In this document: in pieces, positions 14,202 through 23,045 of the stretch
Numbering within the stretch: the first letter of the stretch is position 1
Layout of the letters: every line of letters starts with the position of its first letter
Assembly (NCBI RefSeq): GCF_030770395.1
Contig: NZ_CP132480.1
Location: 4,202,318 to 4,266,317 of the forward strand
Direction of reading: 5' to 3'
Source: Telluria beijingensis
GTDB lineage: Bacteria > Pseudomonadota > Gammaproteobacteria > Burkholderiales > Burkholderiaceae_D
Length of the DNA stretch: 64,000 nt
The notes under the pieces: generated by a model
What the model was told of the DNA's origin: nothing
The model's input: only the letters and a program-made list of their open reading frames with translations
Databases searched by the model: none
Translations under genes and position numbers: made by a program

Positions 14202-15899
14202 CTAATAGGGACCGACGCCGGGCGCCGTCAGCCTGAAATAATCGACATCCATGAACGAAGGGTGAGGGCGCGGCCGCGAACCGATGCTGAACAGCCCGAC
14301 CTGGGCGCCGACCCAGCCGCCGCGCGTGACGGGGAAGGGATCGCCCGCCGGCTTGAACTCACGGTTGTCGAGGCTGTACGAGAAATGGACGAAGGCGCTT
14401 TCGTTCATGTACATGCGCAGGTAGATCGAGGACGGCGCGCGCGGCAGCACCACCGTGCTTTCTTCCTTGCAGCGTGGGCCGAAGGGGCCGCAGACGGTGC
14501 GCACCAGTTCCGTATTGCCGTCGCGGCGGCGCAGGCCGAGCCAGGTGTATTGCAGGGCATTGACGATCAGGCCGGCCCGGTCGCCGTCCACCGCCCCGTC
14601 GAGGCGCACCTGGGTCTCGACCAGGAAGCGCGTCGCCGGCAGCTTCTGCGACAGGATCGAACCGGCGCCGCGCACGTACTCGTCGGCCTCGGGCACCACC
14701 TGCGTGTGCAGGCGCAGGTGGCCCGGATTGGCGTCCAGTGCGTACCAATCTGCGCCGGGGTTGGCGCTCCACTGCCACTGCAGGCCCAGTTGCGGCGCAT
14801 CGAATTCGTCGCTCGTCGGCGGCGCTGCCGCACCAAAACCCTGCACCGGCTTGGCGTGGCGCGCGACCGGCTCGCCGATGCCTGGCGTGCGGCCGGGCGC
14901 GCCGATCAGCGGCCAGCCGTCGTGCCAGCGCATCGGCTGCAGGTGCACGACCCGCCCGTACGCCCCCTTGTCCTGGAAATGCATGAACCAGTCCTTGCCG
15001 CCGGGCGCCGTGACCCAGGCGCCCTGGTGAGGGCCGTTGAACGGGGTATCGCCCTGGTGCATCACCTTGCGCCCTTCGTACGGCCCCAGGATGCTGCGCG
15101 AGCGGAACACCGACTGCCAGCCCATCTCGACGCCGCCGGCGGGCGCGAACACGTAGTACCAGCCGTCGTGCTTGTGGATCTTGGGCCCTTCGATGGTGTG
15201 GTAGCCGGGGTAGTCGGCGCCGTCGAGGATGACCGGTCCCTGCTCGTCGAGCATGCGGGTGGCGCCCGGATCCATGCGGCGCAGGGTCAGGACATTGTTG
15301 ATGCCCGAGCGGCTCCTGGCCCAGGCGTGCAGCAGATAGGCCTGGCCATCGTCGTCCCACAGCGGCACCGGATCGATGATGCCGCGCCCTGCCAGCAGCA
15401 GGCGCGGCGCCGACCATGGCCCCGCGAAACGCTCGGCGGTGGTCACGTAGACGCCGTGGTCCGGGTCGCCGTAGAAGATCCAGAAACGGCCGTCGTGATG
15501 GCGCAGCGATGGCGCCCAGATGCCCTTGCCAGGCTGCGGGCGGTTGAACGATTCGGCGGGAGGGACCCGCTGCACGGCATGGCCGACCAGGGTCCAGTTG
15601 ACGAGGTCGGGCGATTCGAGCAGCGGCAGCCCGGGCGCATTGTTGAAGCTGGACGCGGTCATGTAGAAGCGCTCGCCCACGCGGATCACGTCGGGGTCCG
15701 AATAGTCGGCATGCAGCACGGGGTTGCGATATTCTCCGTTGCCCAGGTCGGCGACCCAGGGGGCGCCGTCGAGCGTGGCGGCGTGGCCGGCCGGGGCCGC
15801 GGGCGCACTGGCGCAGCCCTGGAGGGCGCACAGCGCCACGACGGCCGCGGGCAGGAGGGCCAGGGAACGCGCGCGGGGCGGGCGGGGTAGGATGGTCAT
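14202..15899 (-). CDS. GH43 lipoprotein with C-terminal beta-sandwich (arabinan/xylan type)
   Basis: 565 residues. The N-terminus has a lipoprotein signal with lipobox LQGC (Cys29), so the enzyme is probably anchored in the outer or inner membrane facing the periplasm. The five-bladed propeller shows the GH43 triad: base Asp68 in YSDPDV, Asp176 in GIIDPVPL and acid Glu237 in HTIEGPKI. A second domain from about residue 375 to the end (SDEFDAPQLGLQWQW, then GLIVNALQYTWLGL and MDVDYFRL) is the beta-sandwich found at the C-terminus of long GH43 enzymes. GGAG precedes the ATG. A half operator-like site lies 45 bases upstream. Likely activity is arabinosidase or xylosidase on pectin or hemicellulose side chains; the exact substrate is not visible. 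Confidence 0.9.
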   Translation of the reverse strand: MTILPRPPRARSLALLPAAVVALCALQGCASAPAAPAGHAATLDGAPWVADLGNGEYRNPVLHADYSDPDVIRVGERFYMTASSFNNAPGLPLLESPDLVNWTLVGHAVQRVPPAESFNRPQPGKGIWAPSLRHHDGRFWIFYGDPDHGVYVTTAERFAGPWSAPRLLLAGRGIIDPVPLWDDDGQAYLLHAWARSRSGINNVLTLRRMDPGATRMLDEQGPVILDGADYPGYHTIEGPKIHKHDGWYYVFAPAGGVEMGWQSVFRSRSILGPYEGRKVMHQGDTPFNGPHQGAWVTAPGGKDWFMHFQDKGAYGRVVHLQPMRWHDGWPLIGAPGRTPGIGEPVARHAKPVQGFGAAAPPTSDEFDAPQLGLQWQWSANPGADWYALDANPGHLRLHTQVVPEADEYVRGAGSILSQKLPATRFLVETQVRLDGAVDGDRAGLIVNALQYTWLGLRRRDGNTELVRTVCGPFGPRCKEESTVVLPRAPSSIYLRMYMNESAFVHFSYSLDNREFKPAGDPFPVTRGGWVGAQVGLFSIGSRPRPHPSFMDVDYFRLTAPGVGPY

Positions 15900-15943
15900 G
15901 AGGTCTCCGGTAAGTGCCCGGGCAAGCTACCCGGTGCAGTTTT

Positions 15944-15955
15944 GTTATCGATCCC
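15944..15955. promoter_or_regulatory. partial operator-like site GTTATCGATCCC
   Basis: The left nine bases match GTTATCGATAAC exactly; the right end differs. It lies 45 bases upstream of the leftward GH43 start, in the divergent region shared with the heparinase-like gene. Confidence 0.4.
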
Positions 15956-16063
15956 ATTTTAGTGCGCAAGGGGGCCGCCTGCAACCTCGGCGGCAGCCAG
16001 CCGGGCCGCCATGTATTTTTTTTACCGCTTGAACTGGAATCTGCTAGCATCGGGGTCAGGATT

Positions 16064-16075
16064 GCTATCGATAAC
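16064..16075. promoter_or_regulatory. operator-like site GCTATCGATAAC
   Basis: One-base variant of the GTTATCGATAAC palindrome, 34 bases upstream of the heparinase II/III-like gene start. Confidence 0.55.
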
Positions 16076-16109
16076 AATCATCCGTTCGAGGATGTGGAGA
16101 CAAAGACGC

Positions 16110-19010
16110 ATGAAGGATTCAAGGAGCACGACGCGGCGCCGCGCGTGCCGGCAGGGCGTGGTGACCGTGCTGGGCCTGGCGCTGGCCACGGGCTGGATGC
16201 CGGCCGAGGCTGGCGTGAACGGCGAGCGCGCCGGGCAGGCGCACACGGCGCCAGTCGCCGCCAAGCGCGCGCCGCGGCTGGTAGCCGGCAGCGAGGCCGG
16301 ACGCGAGGCGCTGGCCGCGCGCATCGCCCGGGATCCGGCGGCGGCGGCGAAACTCGAGGCCATCCGCGCCCGTCTCGAACCCCATGTGGCGCGGCACGGG
16401 GGCGATCCCGCGTGGATCGTCTCGCGCCTGCAGATGTACTGGCAGTCGAAGGCGTCCACGGTGCACGTCAAGGACAGTCTCTACCACCATGCCAGCGGCA
16501 CGGCGCCGGTACCGACCGTGCGCTTCACCGGTGGGCGCGACAGCAAGACGGCGTATGCCACGCCCAGGCTGGAAGACGTCAAGCCGTACATGGGCGAGAA
16601 CGACCTGCTCTACCTGCAGAACAAGGAGAGCGGGCAGTGGGAGTGGGTACACCAGGCGAAGACCGGCCGCATCGTGGAAGCGATCAATATGCAGATCGCG
16701 GCCCTGGCGCGCGACGCCGCCTTCCTGGCCTGGTACACGGGCGACGAGCGCTATGCGGCGTTCGCCGCGGCGATCTTCGATACCTATATGAGCGGGATGG
16801 CCTACCGCGACCTGCCGCTCGACCTGAACCGGGCGCATGACGGCACCATCGTTGGCCTGCAGTCGTACGAGGTGATCCACGAGGACATCGTTGGGCCGCT
16901 GGCGGAAACCTACGATTTCATGCATGCCCGCCTGCGCGCCCAGGGCCTGGAGAAAGCCGCCCTGTACGACGCGGTATTCAGGAAGTGGGCCGACGTGATC
17001 CTGGCCAACGGGGTGCCGTGGAATAACTGGAACCTGATCAAGGCCCGTTTCGTCCTGCAGATCGCGGCGGTCCTTGGCGAGGACGGGACCTATCCGGACG
17101 GCCGCGGCGCCGGCCACTACGTGCGCGCCGTCGTCGATGGCAGCGGCGTGCGGCAGTGGTCGCTGAAGCGCCTGCTGGATTATGGCTACGACCAGGATAA
17201 CGGCATCTGGAACGAGTCGCCCGGTTACGCGGTGAACGTGGCGAGCGACTACATCGAATGCCTGGAACTGCTCGAGCGCGTGTTCGGCATCGACCTCCTG
17301 CCGCGGATGCCGGTGCTGCAGCGCGCCGTCACGGTCCTGCCGCAATACCTGCTGCCCAACGGGCGCACGGTCGGCTTCGGCGATACGCGCTACGATTTCC
17401 TGCGCACCAACCCGGTGGACGATATGCTGGCCTATGCCCGGCATCGCGGCGACGATACCGCGCACTACCGGCGCCTGCTGGCCGCGCTCGAGGCCGCAGG
17501 CGGCAGCCGCAAGCCCGCGCCCGGCGCCGCCTCGATGGTGCATGGCCTGTTCGCGCAGGTCCGCGGCGCCGTGCCGGACGCGCCGGCGGCGGCCCTAACG
17601 GGCGCCGACGTGCGCGACTACCAGACGCCAGTCTTCCACGCGCCGAACGTCAGCTGGCTCATCCAGCGCAACGGCTACACGGGGCCCGGCGCGCGCGACC
17701 GCGCGATGGTCATTTCACAGGCCGGTTCGTCGGGCAACCATGCCCACGCCAATGGCATCGCGATGGAGTTGTACGCGCATGGCGTGAACCTGGTCCCCGA
17801 GAGCGGACGGGGTTCCGGCTACCTGCAGAACGACCACCTGCAATACTATGCGCAGTTCCCCGCGCATAACACCGTGGTGGTCGACGGCGCTTCCACCTAT
17901 CCGTCGATGAAGGCGGATCACCCGATGCTGGTCGACGCCGTGTATCCGGCCTCAAGGCAGCCTGCGGCCACGGTCTTCCCATGGGCGACGTTTTCGGATG
18001 TGTCGTTCACCGAGCCGGCCACGAACGCCAGCCAGCGCAGGGTGCTGGCGACGGTCAGGCTCGATGACGACAACGGCTATTTCATCGACATCTTCCGCTC
18101 GCGCCGCGCCAACGGCAAGGACAAGTACCACGACTACGTGTTCCACGGACTGGGCCAGTCGATGGCCCTCACCGGCGTGACGGGGACGCCATTGGCCACA
18201 AACCCGTCGCAGCGCCTGTCCTTCGCCGATGGCGACCTGTTCGGCTACGATTTCTGGAGCGAACGGCGCTCGCTCACTTCGACGGCCCCGCTCAAGGCCC
18301 GCTTCGACCTCAAGCTGCCCGACCGCGCGCTGACGATGCACAGCTGGCTGCAGGGAAGCGCGCGGCGCGAATACTTCGCCGTGCAGGGGCCGCCGTCGAC
18401 CGCCTGGCCGGTGGGCATGCTTCCGGACGGCATCGACAAGCTTTCCTCGAAGGTCCTGGTCGTGCGCCAGGCGGGCGAGGCCTGGAGCCACCCGTTCAGC
18501 GCCGTGATCGAAGCCGTGCGCGACGCGGCGCCGCCGCAGGTGCTGGCGGTGGAGGAAATCATGCCGGGGCGGGAAGCGGAACACGCCTATGGCCTGCGCG
18601 TCACGGCGGCCGGCGGCAGGGTGCAGACCGTGATGTCCAACGATCGTGCGGACGGCATCTATGACCATGGCGGCAAGCGCCTCGCGGGCCGCTACGGCAT
18701 CGTCGCGGAGCGCGACGGCCAGCTCGATTACCTGTTCCTGGGACACGGTACCGCGATCGCCGGCCAGGACCATGCGCTGGCCGCGGCGGGCGGCGCGGTG
18801 TCCGCCGCCTTGTGGCGCAGCGACGGCAAGTGGCGCTACAGCGGCAGCGGTCCCGTGCAGCTGCGCGTGCCGGCGCGCGGCTGGCCGGCATCGCTGTCGC
18901 TGCGCACGAAGGAGGGAGTGGTGCGCGTCGCTGCGCGCGCGCTCAGGGAGGCGGGGCGTGACTACAAGGTGTTCGTGATGCCGGCGACCGGCGCGGCGGC
19001 ACTGGAGTAG
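16110..19010 (+). CDS. heparinase II/III-like polysaccharide lyase, exported
   Basis: 966 residues from the ATG at 16110, preceded by TGGAGA; the longer open frame upstream overlaps the operator and is not used. The N-terminus is a positively charged signal peptide (RRRACRQGVVTVLGLALATG). The first half is an (alpha/alpha) toroid rich in W and Y, with NNWNLIKARF and DNGIWNESPGYAVNVASDY. The second half is the beta-sandwich domain with the hallmark GNHAHANGIAMELYAHG (His544, His546) and NTVVVDG. Relatives are uronate-cleaving lyases acting on heparin, alginate or pectic side chains. The neighbouring kduI/kduD genes, which use unsaturated uronates, fit a lyase here. The substrate is not determined by the sequence. 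Confidence 0.85.
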   Translation: MKDSRSTTRRRACRQGVVTVLGLALATGWMPAEAGVNGERAGQAHTAPVAAKRAPRLVAGSEAGREALAARIARDPAAAAKLEAIRARLEPHVARHGGDPAWIVSRLQMYWQSKASTVHVKDSLYHHASGTAPVPTVRFTGGRDSKTAYATPRLEDVKPYMGENDLLYLQNKESGQWEWVHQAKTGRIVEAINMQIAALARDAAFLAWYTGDERYAAFAAAIFDTYMSGMAYRDLPLDLNRAHDGTIVGLQSYEVIHEDIVGPLAETYDFMHARLRAQGLEKAALYDAVFRKWADVILANGVPWNNWNLIKARFVLQIAAVLGEDGTYPDGRGAGHYVRAVVDGSGVRQWSLKRLLDYGYDQDNGIWNESPGYAVNVASDYIECLELLERVFGIDLLPRMPVLQRAVTVLPQYLLPNGRTVGFGDTRYDFLRTNPVDDMLAYARHRGDDTAHYRRLLAALEAAGGSRKPAPGAASMVHGLFAQVRGAVPDAPAAALTGADVRDYQTPVFHAPNVSWLIQRNGYTGPGARDRAMVISQAGSSGNHAHANGIAMELYAHGVNLVPESGRGSGYLQNDHLQYYAQFPAHNTVVVDGASTYPSMKADHPMLVDAVYPASRQPAATVFPWATFSDVSFTEPATNASQRRVLATVRLDDDNGYFIDIFRSRRANGKDKYHDYVFHGLGQSMALTGVTGTPLATNPSQRLSFADGDLFGYDFWSERRSLTSTAPLKARFDLKLPDRALTMHSWLQGSARREYFAVQGPPSTAWPVGMLPDGIDKLSSKVLVVRQAGEAWSHPFSAVIEAVRDAAPPQVLAVEEIMPGREAEHAYGLRVTAAGGRVQTVMSNDRADGIYDHGGKRLAGRYGIVAERDGQLDYLFLGHGTAIAGQDHALAAAGGAVSAALWRSDGKWRYSGSGPVQLRVPARGWPASLSLRTKEGVVRVAARALREAGRDYKVFVMPATGAAALE

Positions 19011-19016
19011 GGCGCT

Positions 19017-19631
19017 TCATGGCGCCGGCGTCACGCCGGGCATGGAACCAAAGGATTCGACCGGCCGCACGGTGGTCGCGCGCGGCACCCGGAACCAGAA
19101 CGACAGCATCGGCAGGATAGGGCGGAACACGGCCTGGTCGCAGTCCGTCACCCCGGTCTCCGCGCAGATGCGGGCGCGTACGAAGCGGATGCAGTTGGCG
19201 GCATTCGGGTTGGTCATGCAGATCTCGCGGTTCTGGCGCGCAGTGGCCGGCAGCGAGCCTGCGGGGATTTCATCCAGCGACATGCTGCCGTCCGCCGCGC
19301 GCGTCAGCGCCAGGTAATCGAATTTCACGTTGCCGTCGTTGACCGGGGCGCCGAAGACCAGGTTGCCCGGCGACGCGCGGAACATGGCGCGTTGCCGTAT
19401 GCGGTCGAGGGTGTCGCCGTCGCGGTGGCTGGTCGTCGCCGCCGCCCTGGCGGCATAGCGCGTCGCCTCGAACATCGTATTGAAGACATATACCGCCCGC
19501 GCGAGTTCCATCACGCCGAAGACCAGCGTGAAGAACACTGACGCAAGCAGGGCGACTTCGATCGCGGCAACGCCAGATTCACGGGCATGCCTTCGCACCG
19601 GCAGGCGGCGCGCCCGTTCAGTTGCCGACAT
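19017..19631 (-). CDS. TadE-like minor pseudopilin (second copy in the operon)
   Basis: 204 residues from the ATG at 19629-19631. A short basic leader ends in ARESG and is followed by VAAIEVALLASVFFTLVFG: a Gly cleavage site at residue 20 with Glu at mature position 5, the pattern processed by TadV-type prepilin peptidases. A hydrophobic helix follows, then a soluble domain with four Cys near the C-terminus (ICMTN, NCIRF, ICAE, DCDQ) that could form disulfides. It overlaps the upstream TadE-like gene by 14 bases. It probably belongs to a Flp/Tad pilus assembly system in the inner membrane and periplasm; no TadA, TadB, TadC or Flp genes are in the window. Confidence 0.8.
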   Translation of the reverse strand: MSATERARRLPVRRHARESGVAAIEVALLASVFFTLVFGVMELARAVYVFNTMFEATRYAARAAATTSHRDGDTLDRIRQRAMFRASPGNLVFGAPVNDGNVKFDYLALTRAADGSMSLDEIPAGSLPATARQNREICMTNPNAANCIRFVRARICAETGVTDCDQAVFRPILPMLSFWFRVPRATTVRPVESFGSMPGVTPAP

Positions 19632-20100
19632 ACCTGACCTCCGAGCGCGCATTGAGCTGCACGCCATAGCGGCTGAGATCCATGCCAAAGATGTGATCGA
19701 ACATATCCATCTGGACGGCGACAGTGACAGTTTCCGGGAGCGGATTGCCTGTCACGCCCTGGCACGGCATACCCCCGCACTGGACGGCGATCCGTGGCCG
19801 TACGCCGCCGGTCCTGAGCTCGTCCAGTTCCATGTGTACGATCTCTCCGGCGACCGCCGCGGCGGCCGGCGCGAGCGCCACATCCCGCATTTCCTGGGCG
19901 CTGATCGTGGAGAGGTATCTGGACGCATTCTGCGCCGCTTTCTGCGCGGCCGTGTAGTGCCATTGGTAGCGTCCCAGGAACAGCACGACGGACATCAGGA
20001 TGACGAAGAATGGCAGGAGCAGGGCCAGTTCGACGGCAGCGGCGCCATGCTGCCGGCAGTGGGTGGCGAAGGCGGAAACGGAGGCAGGGGAAGGGTTCAT
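19618..20100 (-). CDS. TadE-like minor pseudopilin (first copy in the operon)
   Basis: 160 residues. After a leader ending in QHG (Gly19) the mature part begins AAAVELALLLPFFVIL, with Glu at position 5, again the prepilin-peptidase pattern, followed by an about 20-residue hydrophobic helix. The C-terminal domain holds two Cys (VQCGGMPC). The ATG at 20098-20100 overlaps the stop of the TadG-like gene, so translation is coupled. It has the same orientation and family as the downstream gene, with a different C-terminal domain. Confidence 0.8.
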   Translation of the reverse strand: MNPSPASVSAFATHCRQHGAAAVELALLLPFFVILMSVVLFLGRYQWHYTAAQKAAQNASRYLSTISAQEMRDVALAPAAAAVAGEIVHMELDELRTGGVRPRIAVQCGGMPCQGVTGNPLPETVTVAVQMDMFDHIFGMDLSRYGVQLNARSEVRYVGN

Positions 20101-21593
20101 GGATACAGGATGACCTGGCCAGTCAGTTTGTGGTTGGGAAGGATGCCGGCGAACTCGGCATGAATACTGGCGTTCGTGGCCGGCACGGTCATGAAGAACT
20201 TGCCGATGGCGAGGACTTGCGCGCCGACGTTCGATCCTGCGGGAACCGGGCATGCCAGCAGCGGAACGTGGAGGACGCGCCGCTCCAGCACCGAGATCGG
20301 CAGGTTGTCGTTCGACGGCTTGCCATAGTACGACCCCGTTGAGGCCTGGTAGGGCTGGAGCCTGGACGGATAGCTGGCCGATTCGGTCGCCGGACTGGCC
20401 GGATAGAGGCTCGGCCAGTCGCTCGTGGCGAATGGCGTGTAGCCTGCCTCGGGTTCGGGCGAGCCCGCCACGTAGTCGGCGAACTTGACCGCCTTCGCGT
20501 AGGCCCATAGGGGGCCATAGGCGCCGGGGGCGGTGCCGGCCGGCGGCGACGGCAGGTCGGCGATGGTCTGCAGGCGACTTCCGTTTTCCGCGCGCAGGGC
20601 GCCCGGATGGGTGGCGCGTGCTTTCATCCACGCGGCGCCGCCCGATGCGCCATGCGAGAACGCCTTGATGTTGTAGTCCGGTGGAGCACCATTCGCCACG
20701 CACACGCTGCCCGTGTACTGCTCGAAGCGCGCATTCAACTCGCGGTATAGGGCGTCGATGGGAAACGGCGAGCCGACGCGCACGGCGCCGCCGGTGACGC
20801 CCGTCATCCACACCCGGCCGGTACAGATGAAGGGCGCGACCGTGCTGGCGCTGGTATTGCTTGCCGCGCCGGCGGCGCCAGGTGGGAATTCGGGATCCAG
20901 GACGAAATTCGCCGGAGTGGTGCCGAGCGGGTTCAGGTTCATCAGGTCGTAGCCGACACCGCGGCGAAAACCGTACTCCACCAGCTCGACGGTGGCGGGC
21001 GGTCCCGGATTCGTGCGCGCCGCGCCCGGTACTTCCGACATGGCGCAGATTGCCAGGGGAACGACGTTGACCGCCGACCTGCCCGCCACCGCCCGCTCGC
21101 TGACGAACATCGACGATTGCGCCTGCGCGAGTATCCGGATGAAAAAGGTGCCGACCGCGCCGACATCCTGGTCGAGGTTGCGGGTGTCGACCTTCACATA
21201 GTACCGGTTGGCCGGCGCGGCGCGCGCGGCATCGGCGCCGACCCACTCTGCGTCGCCGTCCGGCGAACTGCCGAAGGCAATGGCGGCGTCGCTCCAGGCC
21301 AGCGCGCGGCCGTAGCCGACTTTCTTTCTCTGGGCTTCCTGCGCGGCTTTCGCCAGGGCGGCCGACACGCCGGCGGCAGTGCCATTGAGCTCGCGCGCCG
21401 CGGCCAGGGCGATGCCCTGGGCGACGCCGTGGAGCTCGGCCTTCCTGTTGTAGACGAAGCCGATGTCCAGGGCCAGGCCATAGAAGCCCAGGATGAGGAA
21501 GAGCAGCGGCACGAACATGATGGCGAAAACCCCGGATTCGGCGCGCCGGCGGTCCTTGCAGAATCGTCCGTGATGCCGGTGCGCGCGTTCCAT
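20097..21593 (-). CDS. TadG-like protein (Tad pilus-associated, N-terminal membrane anchor)
   Basis: 498 residues. A basic start (RAHRHHGRFCKDRRRAESG) is followed by one hydrophobic segment, VFAIMFVPLLFLILGFYGLAL, then DIGFVYNRKAELHGVAQGIALAAAREL, characteristic of TadG/TadE-domain proteins. The Glu at +5 seen in the two neighbours is missing (Met instead), as expected for TadG, which is not processed. The remaining about 430 residues are a periplasmic domain with several Cys; no von Willebrand MIDAS motif was recognised. GGAGAGGCG precedes the ATG. It is the first gene of a three-gene leftward operon lying between pectin genes, with 171 noncoding bases upstream. Confidence 0.78.
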   Translation of the reverse strand: MERAHRHHGRFCKDRRRAESGVFAIMFVPLLFLILGFYGLALDIGFVYNRKAELHGVAQGIALAAARELNGTAAGVSAALAKAAQEAQRKKVGYGRALAWSDAAIAFGSSPDGDAEWVGADAARAAPANRYYVKVDTRNLDQDVGAVGTFFIRILAQAQSSMFVSERAVAGRSAVNVVPLAICAMSEVPGAARTNPGPPATVELVEYGFRRGVGYDLMNLNPLGTTPANFVLDPEFPPGAAGAASNTSASTVAPFICTGRVWMTGVTGGAVRVGSPFPIDALYRELNARFEQYTGSVCVANGAPPDYNIKAFSHGASGGAAWMKARATHPGALRAENGSRLQTIADLPSPPAGTAPGAYGPLWAYAKAVKFADYVAGSPEPEAGYTPFATSDWPSLYPASPATESASYPSRLQPYQASTGSYYGKPSNDNLPISVLERRVLHVPLLACPVPAGSNVGAQVLAIGKFFMTVPATNASIHAEFAGILPNHKLTGQVILYP

Positions 21594-21764
21594 CGCCTCT
21601 CCACGTCAGCAGGTTCCGTGATGCCCGCAGGTTCATCCATGGTCAGCGATGCGACGATCGCTAAATTCCTGCGGGCAAGAGAATTGTAGGCTGACCGTGA
21701 GATAGGCAATTGATCGCGTTCAAGGCGATCTCCGATCGGTCGCGCGGCAGCGACCCGGCGAAGC

Positions 21765-23039
21765 TCAATAAGTCACGTAGCCATCCTTGGGAAACGGCTT
21801 GTGACTATAGGCCTTCACCTGCGTCCACTCCTGCCCGGGACTGGTCCAGTAACTGTCGCCGGCCGGCAGGCCGAGCGCGAGGAAACTCTCGGTCGCGATA
21901 TACATGCTGCCGTTGTTGGAATACACGTCGGCCAGTCCTGGCTGGTGGCCGGCGAAACCCAGCGTCAGGAAACCCTTGGGCGTGAAGTTCGCCGGGTGGG
22001 ACCAGGACGCCGTATGCACCGCCGTCAAGGCCGCCCGCACTTGGCCTTCCGGCAGCGATGCCGGCAACTGCTTGCGCCAGGCCAGGTGCGCCAGCACCTG
22101 GAAGGCCGCCGTCCGGTAGGTGGCCGAGCGGCCGATCGGCGGAAAGGTGCCGGTCGGCGAGATGAAGCGTTCCAGGTGTTCGCCGAAACGCTGCGCGCGC
22201 CTGACCGCCAGGGCCAGCTTTTCGTCCGCCTTGCCGCGCACCTGGGCGCGGTGCCGCTCGGCCACCTCGAGCACCTGGATCAGCATCGGATAGATGACGA
22301 AGGAATTGTAGTAATCGAAGTGGAACGACTCGCCATCCTTGATCCAGCCATCGCCGACATACCACTGCTCCATCCTGTCGATGGCGGTATTCAGGCGCAG
22401 CGGATCGTGGCGCTCGCCCACGCTGAGCAGGAAGGCCTCGTTCATCGCCGCGAACAGCAGCCAGTTCGTGTTCAGGGGCAGGATGCGGCGCAGCACCTTG
22501 ATCCGGGTGATGATGCGGTCCTTGGCGGTGCGGTCCAGCGGCTCCCACAAGGCCTTGGGGGCACGCATCAATGCGCTGGTGAAGAAGGCCGAGTCGACCA
22601 GGACCTGGAAGTTGTCTTCCCACGGCAGGTAGTCGGGGCTCTTCGGATCCACCGACAGCGCCAGGCCTTGCAGGGCCAGGTTGCGCAGCCGCTGGCGCAC
22701 CCGGCCTTCGGCACTGGCGTCGTCCGGCAGCGCCAGCCACGGCGCGCAGCCGGACATGAGGCGGCCGAAGCACTCGAGGTAGGCGACATTGACGTCGCGG
22801 CCGTCCCAGGTGGGGCTCAGTTCCAGCTCGAAGTGCTTCTTGAGTTCTCCCCGTCCCATATTGACCAGCACCGGCTCGGCGATTCTCTGCAGCAGCCCTG
22901 CCATGAAGGCGCGCTCATCCGAAGCAGGGACCGGCATCGGGGCGGGCGCGGCATGCGCCTGGGCCGATGCGCTCAATCCGGCCGCGGTGCCCGCCGCGAC
23001 GGTGCGCATGAAATCACGTCGTTCCACGATATCTCCCAT
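21765..23039 (-). CDS. DUF2264 family protein with Tat signal
   Basis: 424 residues. The N-terminus carries a twin-arginine motif, ERRDFMRTVAAGTAAGLSASAQA, predicting folded export to the periplasm. The rest is helical and Trp-rich, with DGWIKDGESFHFDYYNSFVIYPML and SNNGSMYIATESFLALGLP, recognisable as the DUF2264 family. Those proteins have an (alpha/alpha) toroid-like fold and are often found beside pectin-degrading genes. The gene starts six bases after the GH105 stop. A GTG at 23025-23027 has a better ribosome site (GGGAG five bases before it) than the ATG at 23037-23039, and would give a product four residues shorter beginning just before the Tat motif. Function is unproven; hydrolase or lyase action on uronate oligosaccharides is a reasonable guess. 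Confidence 0.8.
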   Translation of the reverse strand: MGDIVERRDFMRTVAAGTAAGLSASAQAHAAPAPMPVPASDERAFMAGLLQRIAEPVLVNMGRGELKKHFELELSPTWDGRDVNVAYLECFGRLMSGCAPWLALPDDASAEGRVRQRLRNLALQGLALSVDPKSPDYLPWEDNFQVLVDSAFFTSALMRAPKALWEPLDRTAKDRIITRIKVLRRILPLNTNWLLFAAMNEAFLLSVGERHDPLRLNTAIDRMEQWYVGDGWIKDGESFHFDYYNSFVIYPMLIQVLEVAERHRAQVRGKADEKLALAVRRAQRFGEHLERFISPTGTFPPIGRSATYRTAAFQVLAHLAWRKQLPASLPEGQVRAALTAVHTASWSHPANFTPKGFLTLGFAGHQPGLADVYSNNGSMYIATESFLALGLPAGDSYWTSPGQEWTQVKAYSHKPFPKDGYVTY

Positions 23040-23045
23040 CTAACG

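Noticed and set aside
15985..16023. GC-rich inverted repeat followed by eight T upstream of the heparinase-like gene
   Set aside because: No rightward gene ends here and the stem is short and ambiguous, so a terminator or attenuator cannot be supported.
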